Of a stretch of DNA of 64,000 nt, positions 9,111 through 17,017 are shown one piece after another. This stretch comes from Crenothrix polyspora (GTDB taxonomy: Bacteria > Pseudomonadota > Gammaproteobacteria > Methylococcales > Methylomonadaceae), in contig NZ_FUKI01000165.1 of the NCBI RefSeq assembly GCF_900163755.1, forward strand, positions 1 through 64,000. The letters are read 5' to 3'. Made by a program: the position numbers and the translations under genes. The first letter of the stretch is position 1; each line of letters begins with the position of its first letter. A model generated the notes under the pieces. It did no database searches. It was given only the letters and a program-made list of their open reading frames with translations, and was not told where the DNA came from.

Positions 9111-9341
9111 TACAGCGTTTTCACAGTTCAATAGTTACAGCGTAACCGTTCGCACTGAGCTTGTCGAAGTGTACCGTTCATGCTTCGACAAGCTCAGCAC
9201 GAACGGTGGCTGTAACTGTCCTAAGGAACGCGCACGAAATAACTTGAGCAAGTTCATGCTTCGACAGGCTCAGCACGAACGGTGGTGGCGTTTAAGTTGT
9301 TCAAGTTATTTCATGCACGTTCCTAAGTTGAAAACGCTGTA
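9111..9341. repeat. Palindromic element R1, interrupted by a second element
   Basis: Terminal inverted repeats TACAGCGTTTTCA (9111-9123) and TGAAAACGCTGTA (9329-9341) bound a palindrome (9146-9206) made of the CGTTCG...GAGCTTGTCGAAG core and its complement. A 107-bp element sits inside the right arm (9221-9327). An uninterrupted copy in the opposite orientation lies at 54529-54657, which defines the ends. Confidence 0.75.
9221..9327. repeat. Palindromic element R2, copy 1, nested in R1
   Basis: 107 bp with inverted ends (GGAACGCGCACGAAATAACTTGA and its near complement) and CTAAG at both borders, consistent with a target duplication. It differs from the copy at 9531-9637 at about one position. 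No coding capacity, so MITE-like or REP-derived. Confidence 0.75.
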
Positions 9342-9389
9342 TGTTGGATCTTACGCTGAATAAAACATATCCGACATTTAAAAATGACA

Positions 9390-9522
9390 GCTACCCACTT
9401 ATAGACGGGACAATAAACTACAACTACCGTTCGGCCTGAGCTTGTCGAAGGCTGTTGTTCATGGTTCGACAAGCGCACCACGAACGGCTTAACCTGAAAC
9501 TGTCCCGCCTTAAGTAAGTAGC
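9390..9522. repeat. Palindromic element R3, copy 1
   Basis: Inverted ends around GCTACCCACTTA...GACGGGACA and TGTCCCGCC...TAAGTAGCC flank a core of CGTTCGGCCTGAGCTTGTCG and GGTTCGACAAGC...CGAACGG. Nearly the same sequence recurs at 62425-62565. Confidence 0.7.
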
Positions 9523-9530
9523 CAAAATGA

Positions 9531-9637
9531 CTAAGGAACGCGCACGAAATAACTTGAGCAAGTTCATGCTTCGACAGACTCAGCACGAACGGTGGTGGCG
9601 TTTAAGTTGTTCAAGTTATTTCATGCACGTTCCTAAG
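9531..9637. repeat. Palindromic element R2, copy 2
   Basis: Direct repeat of 9221-9327 with about one mismatch (cagactc versus caggctc), again bordered by CTAAG. Its right end lies 21 bp from the stop of the ABC membrane-domain gene on the - strand. Confidence 0.75.
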
Positions 9638-9657
9638 CACCAAGGCTATATTAAAAG

Positions 9658-10512
9658 TTAATCGTCCGATTGCCCTATACGGAACAAAATATCTTTGACA
9701 CGGGAAACCGACTGCATGAGGATAGGCAAGCGGTCAAGACTGCCTTGAAACTCCCAGAAATAGGTGACGGTTGAAAACACTGTACCGGCTTCAATTCCTG
9801 GCATAGCGGTGGTGTACATAAACACATTGACCGAAGCCAGCACCACGAATAATTCAATCATTAACCAGGTGCGGCCTTCGATGTCGGAGTTTTTAACCCG
9901 CAAAAAACGCAAGAAACTAAAATGCCGCCATAAGCGTGTTTCCGAGCCTTGGTTAATCACCCGTGTCTGGCGTTCAAGGCTATTGTTAAGGCTACGGTTG
10001 ATACGGTTAATAGGCCGCCACAAAGTGATATTTAAGGCCAGCACCGGCACCAGCATCACCACGGCAATCAGCGTGATATGCCAATCAAATAAAGTCAACA
10101 TCACCAATGATCCAATGAAGGCAATCACCATCGCAAAAATATCGGGGATGTCTCGTTCAAAAAATTCCACCACTTCTCGAACCAGTATGGAACGCGCCAC
10201 CAATTTACCCGCTGGTACGCCTGCTTCACGCTGTTGTTTAATGACACCAGAGACTACATCGGTATAAATACCCATAAATACGCGTGTGTCATACATTTTG
10301 CGTGCAGCGGTTAATATCGCCAAAATTACCCATAAAGCCACGAAAATCAACAGGCCGGTGTATTGGATTTTCAGCAGGTCATTAATGGCTTTGCCCATTG
10401 CCCACGGTACTAACAAGCCTAACAACTGTTCGCCCAAACTCAGGCTATAGTTAAGCCACAACTTGCTTCGATTATCGCGCAGTAAATCGGTGAATAAATT
10501 GTTGCTTTGCAT
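9658..10512 (-). CDS. Standalone ABC-transporter six-TM membrane domain
   Basis: The protein (284 residues from ATG 10512) looks like an ABC exporter type I membrane domain: six hydrophobic segments, coupling-helix-like stretches (GVIKQQREAG, RQTRVINQGSETRLWRHF) and a conserved end WEFQGSLDRLPILMQSVSRVKDI. It stops where the ATPase domain would begin; there is no Walker A or signature motif. It could pair with a separate ATPase, act as a half-protein partner, or serve another role. ATG 10512 is preferred over TTG 10518 because AGGA lies 7 bases upstream. The small membrane gene upstream on the same strand may be co-transcribed. Confidence 0.7.
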   Translation of the reverse strand: MQSNNLFTDLLRDNRSKLWLNYSLSLGEQLLGLLVPWAMGKAINDLLKIQYTGLLIFVALWVILAILTAARKMYDTRVFMGIYTDVVSGVIKQQREAGVPAGKLVARSILVREVVEFFERDIPDIFAMVIAFIGSLVMLTLFDWHITLIAVVMLVPVLALNITLWRPINRINRSLNNSLERQTRVINQGSETRLWRHFSFLRFLRVKNSDIEGRTWLMIELFVVLASVNVFMYTTAMPGIEAGTVFSTVTYFWEFQGSLDRLPILMQSVSRVKDILFRIGQSDD

Positions 10513-10673
10513 TGTCAATCCTGGGGGTCATAACCTTACTTAAGTCAACATAGGCCGACTACCCGATTTCGCTCCGCCTTTAACCATGAAAACGGGTATT
10601 TTATGTGGTTATAAGGCTGGATAAGGGGATATTTTCATGCCTTGGCACACAGTTTTAAGATGGGGTATTGCGC

Positions 10674-11078
10674 CTATTTTGCTGGTTGCTGGTTTTGTAC
10701 AGCTTTCAGGCAAATCTTGCAATAATCAATGACGGTTTCTTCGGCGGCCTGTTTTACGGCAGGGTCAATTTCTGTAGCGGGATTAATAAGCCAGTTTAGC
10801 TCAACATTCATTTCCACACAAAATTCGGCAATTTTTTCGCCCAATGCCTGTAGTCCCTCACTGGGCAAGGCTAAAAGCCAGGCCTGCAAGGCTTTGTCTT
10901 TCGTCAGCGAAGTTTCTGCCCACGCTTTTATTGGGGTAGCCCAATCTTGATTTTTAGAGGCAAACGGCGCGGCCAGCCCCGACCAGGCCTGTTGCAATTT
11001 TTCCTTGGATTGTGACAAGGTCCACATCACCATAAAAATCAAAGATAACAAGACCAAAAAAATAACCAACATGTGCAT
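10674..11078 (-). CDS. Small membrane-anchored hypothetical protein
   Basis: 134 residues: one strong N-terminal transmembrane helix (residues 3-22, MLVIFLVLLSLIFMVMW) followed by a soluble helical region with three cysteines toward the C-terminus (CVEMN, DYCKICLK). I do not recognise the family. It sits 161 bp upstream of the ABC membrane domain on the same strand and is divergent from the exporter unit, sharing the intergenic region that holds cluster box b. Confidence 0.55.
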   Translation of the reverse strand: MHMLVIFLVLLSLIFMVMWTLSQSKEKLQQAWSGLAAPFASKNQDWATPIKAWAETSLTKDKALQAWLLALPSEGLQALGEKIAEFCVEMNVELNWLINPATEIDPAVKQAAEETVIDYCKICLKAVQNQQPAK

Positions 11079-11181
11079 AGGGAGGGTTCTCTTAAATCAG
11101 TGGCAAACAGCTTGCTTGCCCAACATTGTAAGACAATAATCATTGCAATGTACAGCATGCGCCGCTGAAGTTGAAGGCTGC

Positions 11182-11206
11182 GCAACATTTCTTAACATTT
11201 ATTAAC
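11182..11206 (+). promoter_or_regulatory. Cluster box b with -10
   Basis: GCAAC-ATTT-CTTAAC-ATTT-ATTAAC: three half-sites whose AAC cores fall exactly 10 bp apart (11184, 11194, 11204). TATAAA at 11211-11216 is a good -10 for the + strand exporter unit, 14 bp after the central CTTAAC. Confidence 0.65.
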
Positions 11207-11304
11207 GCACTATAAAAACCGGTTAGCCAAGGCTTAATTTACAATGAAACAAATATGACGGCTCCTGTTTTGGAGGCCGTCCTTCTTGCTAGTAGACAGG
11301 TCTA

Positions 11305-11418
11305 ATGATGAAAAACCAGACAACACATTTTTACGGCAACACACACGCCTATGCCATTTTTAATCACTTGGTCGCATTGCAACGAATAGCCACTGAGACA
11401 GGTGCTAGCAAGCTATGA
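11305..11418 (+). CDS. 37-residue small protein, translationally coupled to the ABC exporter
   Basis: ATG ATG at 11305 opens a 37-codon frame (MMKNQTTHFYGNTHAY...ATETGASKL) whose stop TGA overlaps the exporter start as ATGA (11415-11418). ACAGG lies 4-5 bases upstream of the start. The peptide has no signal sequence or cysteine. The overlap argues that it is translated. It may only be a coupling leader, or it may be a small regulatory or precursor peptide for the exporter. I see no RiPP hallmark. Confidence 0.45.
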   Translation: MMKNQTTHFYGNTHAYAIFNHLVALQRIATETGASKL

Positions 11419-13064
11419 GATTGCTTACTTTTATAGAAAAAGAATCGCACCAATCGTACCGGCAGATCGTGGTGATTGCTGTGGTTTCCGGTATCGCCAA
11501 TGGTTTGTTATTGTCCATTGTTAACCATGCCGCCGCGCGAGTCGCCAAGGGTGAAGATCTGACCGAACTTTTCCTGTTGTACATGATTGCCTTTGTGCTG
11601 TTTTTGTATGGGCAATGGTATTCCTTCACCCAGGCCGTGGTCGTCATTGAAGATGCCATGTTCAATATTCGCATCCGGCTCACTCATAAAATCAGGCAAG
11701 TGGAATTGTCTTTTATAGAAAGTACCGCCAGTCATGACTTGTATTCCAGGTTGACCCAAAACAACGCTATCATGTCACAGGCCATTCCACAGATTACCAG
11801 TGCCGTCCAGGTTGGTATGCTGCTGGTTTTCTCATTACTTTATTTGGGTTATCTGTCACCTGTCAGCTTTGTGATTGCTGCACTGGCCATTGTGGTGGGC
11901 ATCAGTTTGTTCATCTCAGAATCTAAAACCATTAAAGCAGATCTGCTCCAGGTTAAACACAAGGAGGCCGGTTATTTCACCTTGATCACTCATTTAATTG
12001 ATGGCTTCAAGGAAATCAGGTTAAGTCAGGCCAAAAATGATGCCATCTTAAGCCATATCAGCCAAGCCTCTAAAGAAGCACAACACATCAGAGTTGAAGC
12101 CGGACGGCAGGAAGTAAAAATGTGGGGCTTTGGGCGTATTTTTATTTACACCCTGATGCCGGTGCTGATCTTTATCATCCCGTCTTTTATCCATGAAAAT
12201 CCATCGGATATTTACAAAATAACCGCCACTTTATTATTTATGGCCGGCCCCATCAATTTGCTGGCCAATGCGCTGCCTATGTTCAATCGGGTTGATTTAG
12301 CTATCCATGATTTAACACAGCTTGAGACAGAAATGGATGCGGCTATTGCCCCCGAATCGACTGCGACACAGAACAGCTGTTTTGATTTTGATGACCTTCA
12401 TTTGACTGACATCAGTTTTAGCTATCCTAGCAAAAATGATGACCTGGTATTTTCAGTGGGGCCTTTTGAAGGTACGCTACACCGAGGTGAATTACTGTTT
12501 ATTATTGGCGGCAATGGCAGTGGCAAATCCACCTTCCTTAAGTTGTTGACCGGGCTTTACTACCCCAGTACAGGGGCTATTCACGTAGGTACAGCGCTTG
12601 TTAAACACGGTAATTATCAGGCTTACCGCGAGTTGTTTACCACGGTATACACTGATTTTCATCTGTTTGATAAAATTTACGGGGTTAATAATTTACAAGC
12701 AGAGGATGTGACATATTGGCTGGAAAAAATGCACTTACAGCATAAAGTAAAATACCAAGACGGTGGTTTTACCAGCACCAGTTTGTCAACAGGGCAACGT
12801 AAACGCCTGGCTTTAATTGCTGCGCTACTGGAAGACAAGCCTATCTTGATTTTAGATGAGTTTGCCGCCGACCAAGACCCCAGTTTCCGAAAATATTTCT
12901 ATGAAGTGTTGTTGCTGGAATTGAAAGCATTGGGCAAAACCATTATTGCCGTCACCCATGATGACCATTATTTTCACGTCGCGGATCGTGTGTTGAAAAT
13001 GGATGAAGGTAAATTGCTGCCTTACGATACGCTCCACGACTTTCATCCGCCTGTAACGCCATAG
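11415..13064 (+). CDS. Cyclic-peptide-export type ABC transporter (SyrD/PvdE-like)
   Basis: 549 residues: a six-helix membrane domain (about 1-310) then an ATPase domain with Walker A GGNGSGKST (about 365-373), signature STGQRKRLALIAALL (about 457) and Walker B ILILDEFAADQDP (about 476). The short ATPase domain, the LSTGQRKR signature and DEFAADQDP are characteristic of the SyrD/PvdE/cyclic peptide exporter group, which moves siderophore or lipopeptide precursors across the inner membrane. It starts inside the stop of the 37-codon ORF and is driven by the promoter with box b. It probably exports the product or an intermediate of this locus (inference). Confidence 0.87.
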   Translation: MRLLTFIEKESHQSYRQIVVIAVVSGIANGLLLSIVNHAAARVAKGEDLTELFLLYMIAFVLFLYGQWYSFTQAVVVIEDAMFNIRIRLTHKIRQVELSFIESTASHDLYSRLTQNNAIMSQAIPQITSAVQVGMLLVFSLLYLGYLSPVSFVIAALAIVVGISLFISESKTIKADLLQVKHKEAGYFTLITHLIDGFKEIRLSQAKNDAILSHISQASKEAQHIRVEAGRQEVKMWGFGRIFIYTLMPVLIFIIPSFIHENPSDIYKITATLLFMAGPINLLANALPMFNRVDLAIHDLTQLETEMDAAIAPESTATQNSCFDFDDLHLTDISFSYPSKNDDLVFSVGPFEGTLHRGELLFIIGGNGSGKSTFLKLLTGLYYPSTGAIHVGTALVKHGNYQAYRELFTTVYTDFHLFDKIYGVNNLQAEDVTYWLEKMHLQHKVKYQDGGFTSTSLSTGQRKRLALIAALLEDKPILILDEFAADQDPSFRKYFYEVLLLELKALGKTIIAVTHDDHYFHVADRVLKMDEGKLLPYDTLHDFHPPVTP

Positions 13065-13115
13065 CCGGTCAAGCACATTTTTGGTCAAAACCATGCAACT
13101 TATATGAACAATAAT

Positions 13116-13130
13116 GTTAAGAAATGTTGC
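13116..13130 (-). promoter_or_regulatory. Cluster box c
   Basis: GTTAAG-AAAT-GTTGC on the + strand (GCAAC-ATTT-CTTAAC on the - strand), the same 10-bp periodic motif as boxes b and f. It lies between the exporter stop (13064) and the DUF1579-like gene. Unlike most copies it faces away from the nearest downstream gene. Confidence 0.5.
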
Positions 13131-13215
13131 AGTGGCTTCACCTGATTACAGGTTTGCTGTAAATTATACAGCAACACCTTATCCTCTGTTTGTTATTGAC
13201 ATGAATCTTGGTTAG

Positions 13216-13242
13216 ACCGCCATTTGTTATTGGCGGTTTTTA
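13216..13242 (+). terminator. Rho-independent terminator ahead of the DUF1579-like gene
   Basis: ACCGCCA (13216-13222) pairs with TGGCGGT (13231-13237), followed by TTTTTA. It may end the exporter transcript or, since box c lies upstream, act as an attenuator in the leader of the next gene. Confidence 0.65.
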
Positions 13243-13288
13243 TTGGCAGGCCACTTATGCAATCGTTCGAAAACCCTATAGAAAACAC

Positions 13289-13789
13289 ATGAACACAGGT
13301 ATGGCAAGACTCCGTTTTATGCTCGGAGAATGGCATGTTGAAGCCCATGTTATGGATGAAAGTAACCAATGGCTTAGTATTCCTTTACCGGATGAAACCA
13401 CTATTGTGCCGATGCTGGATGGCGCATGCCATCGCGAAGAAATGCCGGTTTTTTTTGATGGCAGTGTTAGCCGTTTGTTCTTTTCATGGTCGTACGACAA
13501 CTACCGCAAGCTGTACCGAATGGTGTCGTGTGATGACAGCGAAGGCTTGATGGCTGTGCTTGAAGGCAATTTTACCGAAGGCACCGATACCGTTGTCATT
13601 AACGATGTGCATACCGGTAGCGCTGTCGTAGATGAGGCGGGTCTGGTGGTTTTTTTTAGGCAACTGGCCTCTAGCAAAACCAGTGCTGACAGTTTTACCG
13701 ACATCGTTTCAGAATCTTACGATGGCGGCCAAACCTGGCTGCCGGTGTTCCGCGCTGTGCATACCCGAAAAAATGACCCTAGATTATAA
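13289..13789 (+). CDS. DUF1579-like small beta-barrel protein, copy 1
   Basis: 166 residues from ATG 13289. Blocks RLRFMLGEWHVEA, FFSWSYDNYRKLYRM and SKTSADSFTDIVSESYDGG are family-like for DUF1579 (lipocalin-fold, ligand-binding or chaperone-like). It is a clear paralogue of the gene at 56002-56487, which has the same blocks in the same order. Start chosen because MNTGMARLRF aligns with the paralogue's MATGIERLHF; longer frames upstream run through the terminator. No signal peptide, so cytoplasmic. It may bind an intermediate (inference). Confidence 0.65.
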   Translation: MNTGMARLRFMLGEWHVEAHVMDESNQWLSIPLPDETTIVPMLDGACHREEMPVFFDGSVSRLFFSWSYDNYRKLYRMVSCDDSEGLMAVLEGNFTEGTDTVVINDVHTGSAVVDEAGLVVFFRQLASSKTSADSFTDIVSESYDGGQTWLPVFRAVHTRKNDPRL

Positions 13790-13804
13790 GGCTTACCTCC
13801 CACT

Positions 13805-14908
13805 ATGACACCTACTCTTTATCGCATTGCCCTGATGGGTCTTGGTAATGTTGGTTCTGCCGTATTAGCCATTTTACACCGAGAGCAAGACAGCTTACTC
13901 AAGCGCTATGGGGTCAGGTTTTGTGTGGTCGGTGTGGCGGAATGGGGCGGCTGTGCGATAGATGAAAACGGCCTTGATCTGGAATTGTTGCTGGCCACAC
14001 TGCAAGCCAAACGCCCAATAGCCAGCCTTCCTGGCATTGGCAGGCCGGATATGCAAGGCATAGAACTACTCGAACTGCTAAGCCCTGATATTGTTTTGGA
14101 AGCTACCCCTGTTAACCTGCACGATGGACAACCTGGGCTTGGTATTGTCACCACCGCCTTGCAACAAGGTATACATGTGGTGTTGGCTAATAAAGGTCCT
14201 TTAGCTTTGGTTTATGGCCAACTTGCCGCGCTGAGTGATTTACGCCTAGGCTGGGGTAGTGTTTATAACGAAAAAGCTAGCGCCGATATAGCGCAAAAAA
14301 TCTATCCAAAACTACGTTTCAGTGCCTGTGTTGCAGGCGCGTTACCTACCATTAACCTGGGCTGCCGCGACTTGGCGGGCTGTAATATTTTACGCCTGGA
14401 AGCGGTTTTTAATGGCACAACCCAGTACATCCTGCGTGCAATGGAAACGGGACAAAGTTATGAAACGGCGCTTTTAGATGCTCAGCGTCGTGGCATTGCT
14501 GAAACCGATCCATCTTTGGATGTAGACGGCTTAGATGCTGCGGCTAAATTGGTGATAACCGCCAATGCCGTTCTCGGACAAGCCAGCCAATTGTCTGATG
14601 TGAATGTCCAAGGTATTCGGACATTAAGTCAAGACAGTGTACAGCAACCCCTTAAAGACGGAAATCGTATGGTGTTGGTGTGTTTGGCAGAACGCATCGG
14701 GGAAAGCTATCAACTGTCCGTACAGCCCACTGTTTTACCGCTGGATCACCCTCTTGCAAGGCTCACGCCTGATGAAATGGGGGTGGTATTTTATACGCAA
14801 GATGTAGAACGGCTGTCATCCGCCAGCTCTGAACCAGGTGCTGCACCGGCAGCAGCTGCCATGTTACGCGATATGCTAGATATTATCCGCAGCGACAAAC
14901 ACATATAA
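13805..14908 (+). CDS. Homoserine dehydrogenase-like oxidoreductase without ACT domain
   Basis: 367 residues with the NAD(P)-binding GLGNVGSAVL near the N-terminus, ANKGPLAL, and the homoserine dehydrogenase block NGTTQYIL...RGIAETDPSLDVDGLDAAAK containing the catalytic acid and lysine. The family enzyme interconverts aspartate semialdehyde and homoserine. There is no C-terminal regulatory ACT domain; a separate ACT protein is encoded 42 bp downstream. It follows the DUF1579-like gene by 15 bp. In this setting it may make a building block rather than serve primary threonine synthesis (inference). Confidence 0.8.
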   Translation: MTPTLYRIALMGLGNVGSAVLAILHREQDSLLKRYGVRFCVVGVAEWGGCAIDENGLDLELLLATLQAKRPIASLPGIGRPDMQGIELLELLSPDIVLEATPVNLHDGQPGLGIVTTALQQGIHVVLANKGPLALVYGQLAALSDLRLGWGSVYNEKASADIAQKIYPKLRFSACVAGALPTINLGCRDLAGCNILRLEAVFNGTTQYILRAMETGQSYETALLDAQRRGIAETDPSLDVDGLDAAAKLVITANAVLGQASQLSDVNVQGIRTLSQDSVQQPLKDGNRMVLVCLAERIGESYQLSVQPTVLPLDHPLARLTPDEMGVVFYTQDVERLSSASSEPGAAPAAAAMLRDMLDIIRSDKHI

Positions 14909-14950
14909 CCTCAATCTTTCCAACCGACACCGCTTATTTCTGGATATATT

Positions 14951-15337
14951 ATGACCACCCAAAGAACGCTTACCTTATTGCCTGAAGATTTTGCGATTTG
15001 CCGATTAGACCCTGATGCAGTCATTCCAGACTGGGCAATACAAAGACCCGCCAGTTTTTTTGTCATCACTCAAACCCAAGAAGAATTGTCGGTAATTTGC
15101 CCACAACAGCGCGTGCCTGACGATGCTAAGGCGCATAGAAATTGGCGCTGTCTTAAGCTTGAAGGGACTTTCGATTTAGATGAACCGGGCATAATCGCGG
15201 CATTGGTCAACCCCTTGGCGCAAGCCGGTATTGCGGTGTTTGTTGAAGCCACCTATGACACGGATTATCTCCTCGTTAATCAAATAGATAACGCTATTTT
15301 GGCACTGGAAAAACTGGGGCATCGTATTGTGCAATAG
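14951..15337 (+). CDS. ACT-domain (CASTOR-like) amino-acid-binding protein
   Basis: A 128-residue protein with the layout of bacterial CASTOR/ACT_7 proteins: an N-terminal LTLLPEDFAICRLDP and the C-terminal ACT core GTFDLDEPGIIAALVNPLAQ...YDTDYLLV. These domains bind amino acids and often regulate partner enzymes. Adjacent to an ACT-less homoserine dehydrogenase, it could be that enzyme's regulatory subunit supplied in trans. This is suggested by position only. Confidence 0.7.
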   Translation: MTTQRTLTLLPEDFAICRLDPDAVIPDWAIQRPASFFVITQTQEELSVICPQQRVPDDAKAHRNWRCLKLEGTFDLDEPGIIAALVNPLAQAGIAVFVEATYDTDYLLVNQIDNAILALEKLGHRIVQ

Positions 15338-15422
15338 ACTGATTTTAATTAGTTTATAGCTGGGTTGTTAACAAGACTAGCTAACTGAATTATAAAAAAG
15401 GAATACGGTATTAAAACCCGTT

Positions 15423-16724
15423 ATGTTTACTGTCTTTGCTCGTTTTCGAAGTCCCCTGTTATTTAGCGCACTGATTTTTGCGGCGACCCCAGTGGCCGCA
15501 AAAGACCGGATCGGTTTATTTAACGGACTAGCCCTGGTTAATGATGCCGCTTGGATGACATCTGCAAAGCTGCAGGTAAATGCTTGGGCAGATGCCGGTA
15601 TTATCTACAATGCCAATAACCCCAGCGATAATTACAACGGCCCTGTGGTGTTTGCCGACCGCGCCAATGAATTCAATCTGCATCAGCTGGGGCTACAGGT
15701 GTTCAAAGATGTAAATACGCAAGGTGGCGCGTGGGATATAGGCGGCAAAGTCACTGTGATGTATGGCAGTGATGCCCGCTTCAACACCATCAATCCTTAC
15801 GGTGACAAGACCTGGGACAACAATCTAATTGGTGCGTCCCAACGTTTTTACAAGCTGGCGATACCCAATGCTTATCTGGATGTTTTTGTGCCACTGGCCA
15901 AGGGCATAAGCGTTCGTATGGGACGGTTTTATACCATCATGGGTTACGAAACCGGCCTGTCGCCGGATAATTTCTTTTATACTCATCCCTATACGTTTCA
16001 ATATGGCGAGCCATTTACCCATACGGGACTAACGGTCACTTATCCGTTATTAAAAAACCTCACGGTTACCTTAGGGGCAGTCACCGGCGGCCACAGCTTG
16101 GTTAATGGCGTGTTGGATGGCAATGGCGGCTGGGATGGCTTTGACAACAACATGGAAAACTGGAATTTTTTGGGCGGCCTTAACTGGACATCCCAAACAG
16201 GGGCAAGCTCAGTCGCCCTGTCTGTTATCACCGGCGATGTTAACAGCGACAACAATCTGCGGGCGTTCCAGCGCCAAACAGGTCGCATCAAGCAAGACAA
16301 CCGCACTTTTTATAGCCTGGTTTTACAGCACGATTTTACCGAGCGCTGGCATTTTGTTCTGCAACATGACCATGGTTTTGAACAACAACACCCACTCAAC
16401 AACTTCCATTCTGCACAATGGTACGGCATACAAACGCAAACCCGCTACGACGTAACCGACAACTTAGGCCTTGGCCTACGTGCCGAATGGTTCCGTGATG
16501 CCGATGGTGTCCGTGTCGGCCAAATGTGTCCAGGTTGCGCCCAATTAGCCACGGGTCGTGCTGATTATTACACGCTTAGCCTAGGTTTAAACTGGAAAAT
16601 GTTGAACTGGATAACTGTACGCCCCGAACTTCGATATGATTGGTCTGATGGCGTTAAAGCGTTTGATAGTCGCAATAAGGATCATCAATTCATTGTCGGC
16701 GCGGATGTCGTCATTGCATTTTAA
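15423..16724 (+). CDS. Outer-membrane beta-barrel (BBP2/OmpL-like porin family)
   Basis: 433 residues: signal peptide MFTVFARFRSPLLFSALIF...PVAA with cleavage near AAKD, then an all-beta pattern of alternating hydrophobic residues with tyrosine and aromatic girdles, ending VGADVVIAF with a C-terminal Phe as in outer-membrane barrels. GRFYTIMGYETGLSPDNFFYTHPY and NLGLGLRAEWFRDADG are typical of the putative beta-barrel porin-2 family. It probably provides an outer-membrane path for small molecules. No strong ribosome-binding site lies near ATG 15423. It ends the left block of + strand genes. Confidence 0.75.
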   Translation: MFTVFARFRSPLLFSALIFAATPVAAKDRIGLFNGLALVNDAAWMTSAKLQVNAWADAGIIYNANNPSDNYNGPVVFADRANEFNLHQLGLQVFKDVNTQGGAWDIGGKVTVMYGSDARFNTINPYGDKTWDNNLIGASQRFYKLAIPNAYLDVFVPLAKGISVRMGRFYTIMGYETGLSPDNFFYTHPYTFQYGEPFTHTGLTVTYPLLKNLTVTLGAVTGGHSLVNGVLDGNGGWDGFDNNMENWNFLGGLNWTSQTGASSVALSVITGDVNSDNNLRAFQRQTGRIKQDNRTFYSLVLQHDFTERWHFVLQHDHGFEQQHPLNNFHSAQWYGIQTQTRYDVTDNLGLGLRAEWFRDADGVRVGQMCPGCAQLATGRADYYTLSLGLNWKMLNWITVRPELRYDWSDGVKAFDSRNKDHQFIVGADVVIAF

Positions 16725-16757
16725 CTGTCTTTAAAACAAGACAGCTTTAAATAAAAC

Positions 16758-16819
16758 TGTTCGTGGTGCGCTTGTCGAACCATGAACCACAAGTTCTTCG
16801 ATAGGCTCAGTACGAACGG
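16758..16819. repeat. REP-like palindrome
   Basis: CTGTTCGTGGTGCGCTTGTCGAA followed after a short loop by a diverged complement, TTCGATAGGCTCAGTACGAACGG. It belongs to the same core family as R1-R3 but is a single short unit with no recognisable outer arms. Confidence 0.65.
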
Positions 16820-16852
16820 ATGCCCCGTCATAGTTGGTAGTCTCTAATTATG

Positions 16853-16917
16853 TAAACGATTTAACTTTTCTTAACAAAACGGGTGTTGAGTTATTTAGCT
16901 TAGATGGCTATCTTGTC
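16853..16917 (+). repeat. 65-bp direct repeat, left copy, with cluster box d
   Basis: TAAACGA...GGCTATCTTGTC is repeated at 20524-20588 with two mismatches. It contains box d (16860-16875, TTTAAC-TTTT-CTTAAC) and the downstream promoter stretch GGGTGTTGAGTTATTTAGC. The pair brackets the ATP-grasp and P-type ATPase genes. Confidence 0.8.
16860..16875 (+). promoter_or_regulatory. Cluster box d
   Basis: TTTAAC-TTTT-CTTAAC with 10-bp period, reading toward the ATP-grasp gene. A candidate -10 TATTTA follows about 16 bp after the second half-site. Confidence 0.6.
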
Positions 16918-17017
16918 GATCTAAGCTCTGTATTAGCAGGTATTTTTTAGGGTATTGACATCAAGAACAATTTTAAGGATGTCGTCCTATTCACAAGATC
17001 AGGAAGGAATCGTCAGT

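Noticed and set aside
9111..9637. CRISPR array or integron attC sites
   Set aside because: Repeats are few, irregularly spaced, palindromic and nested, with no unique equal-length spacers and no cas or integrase gene.
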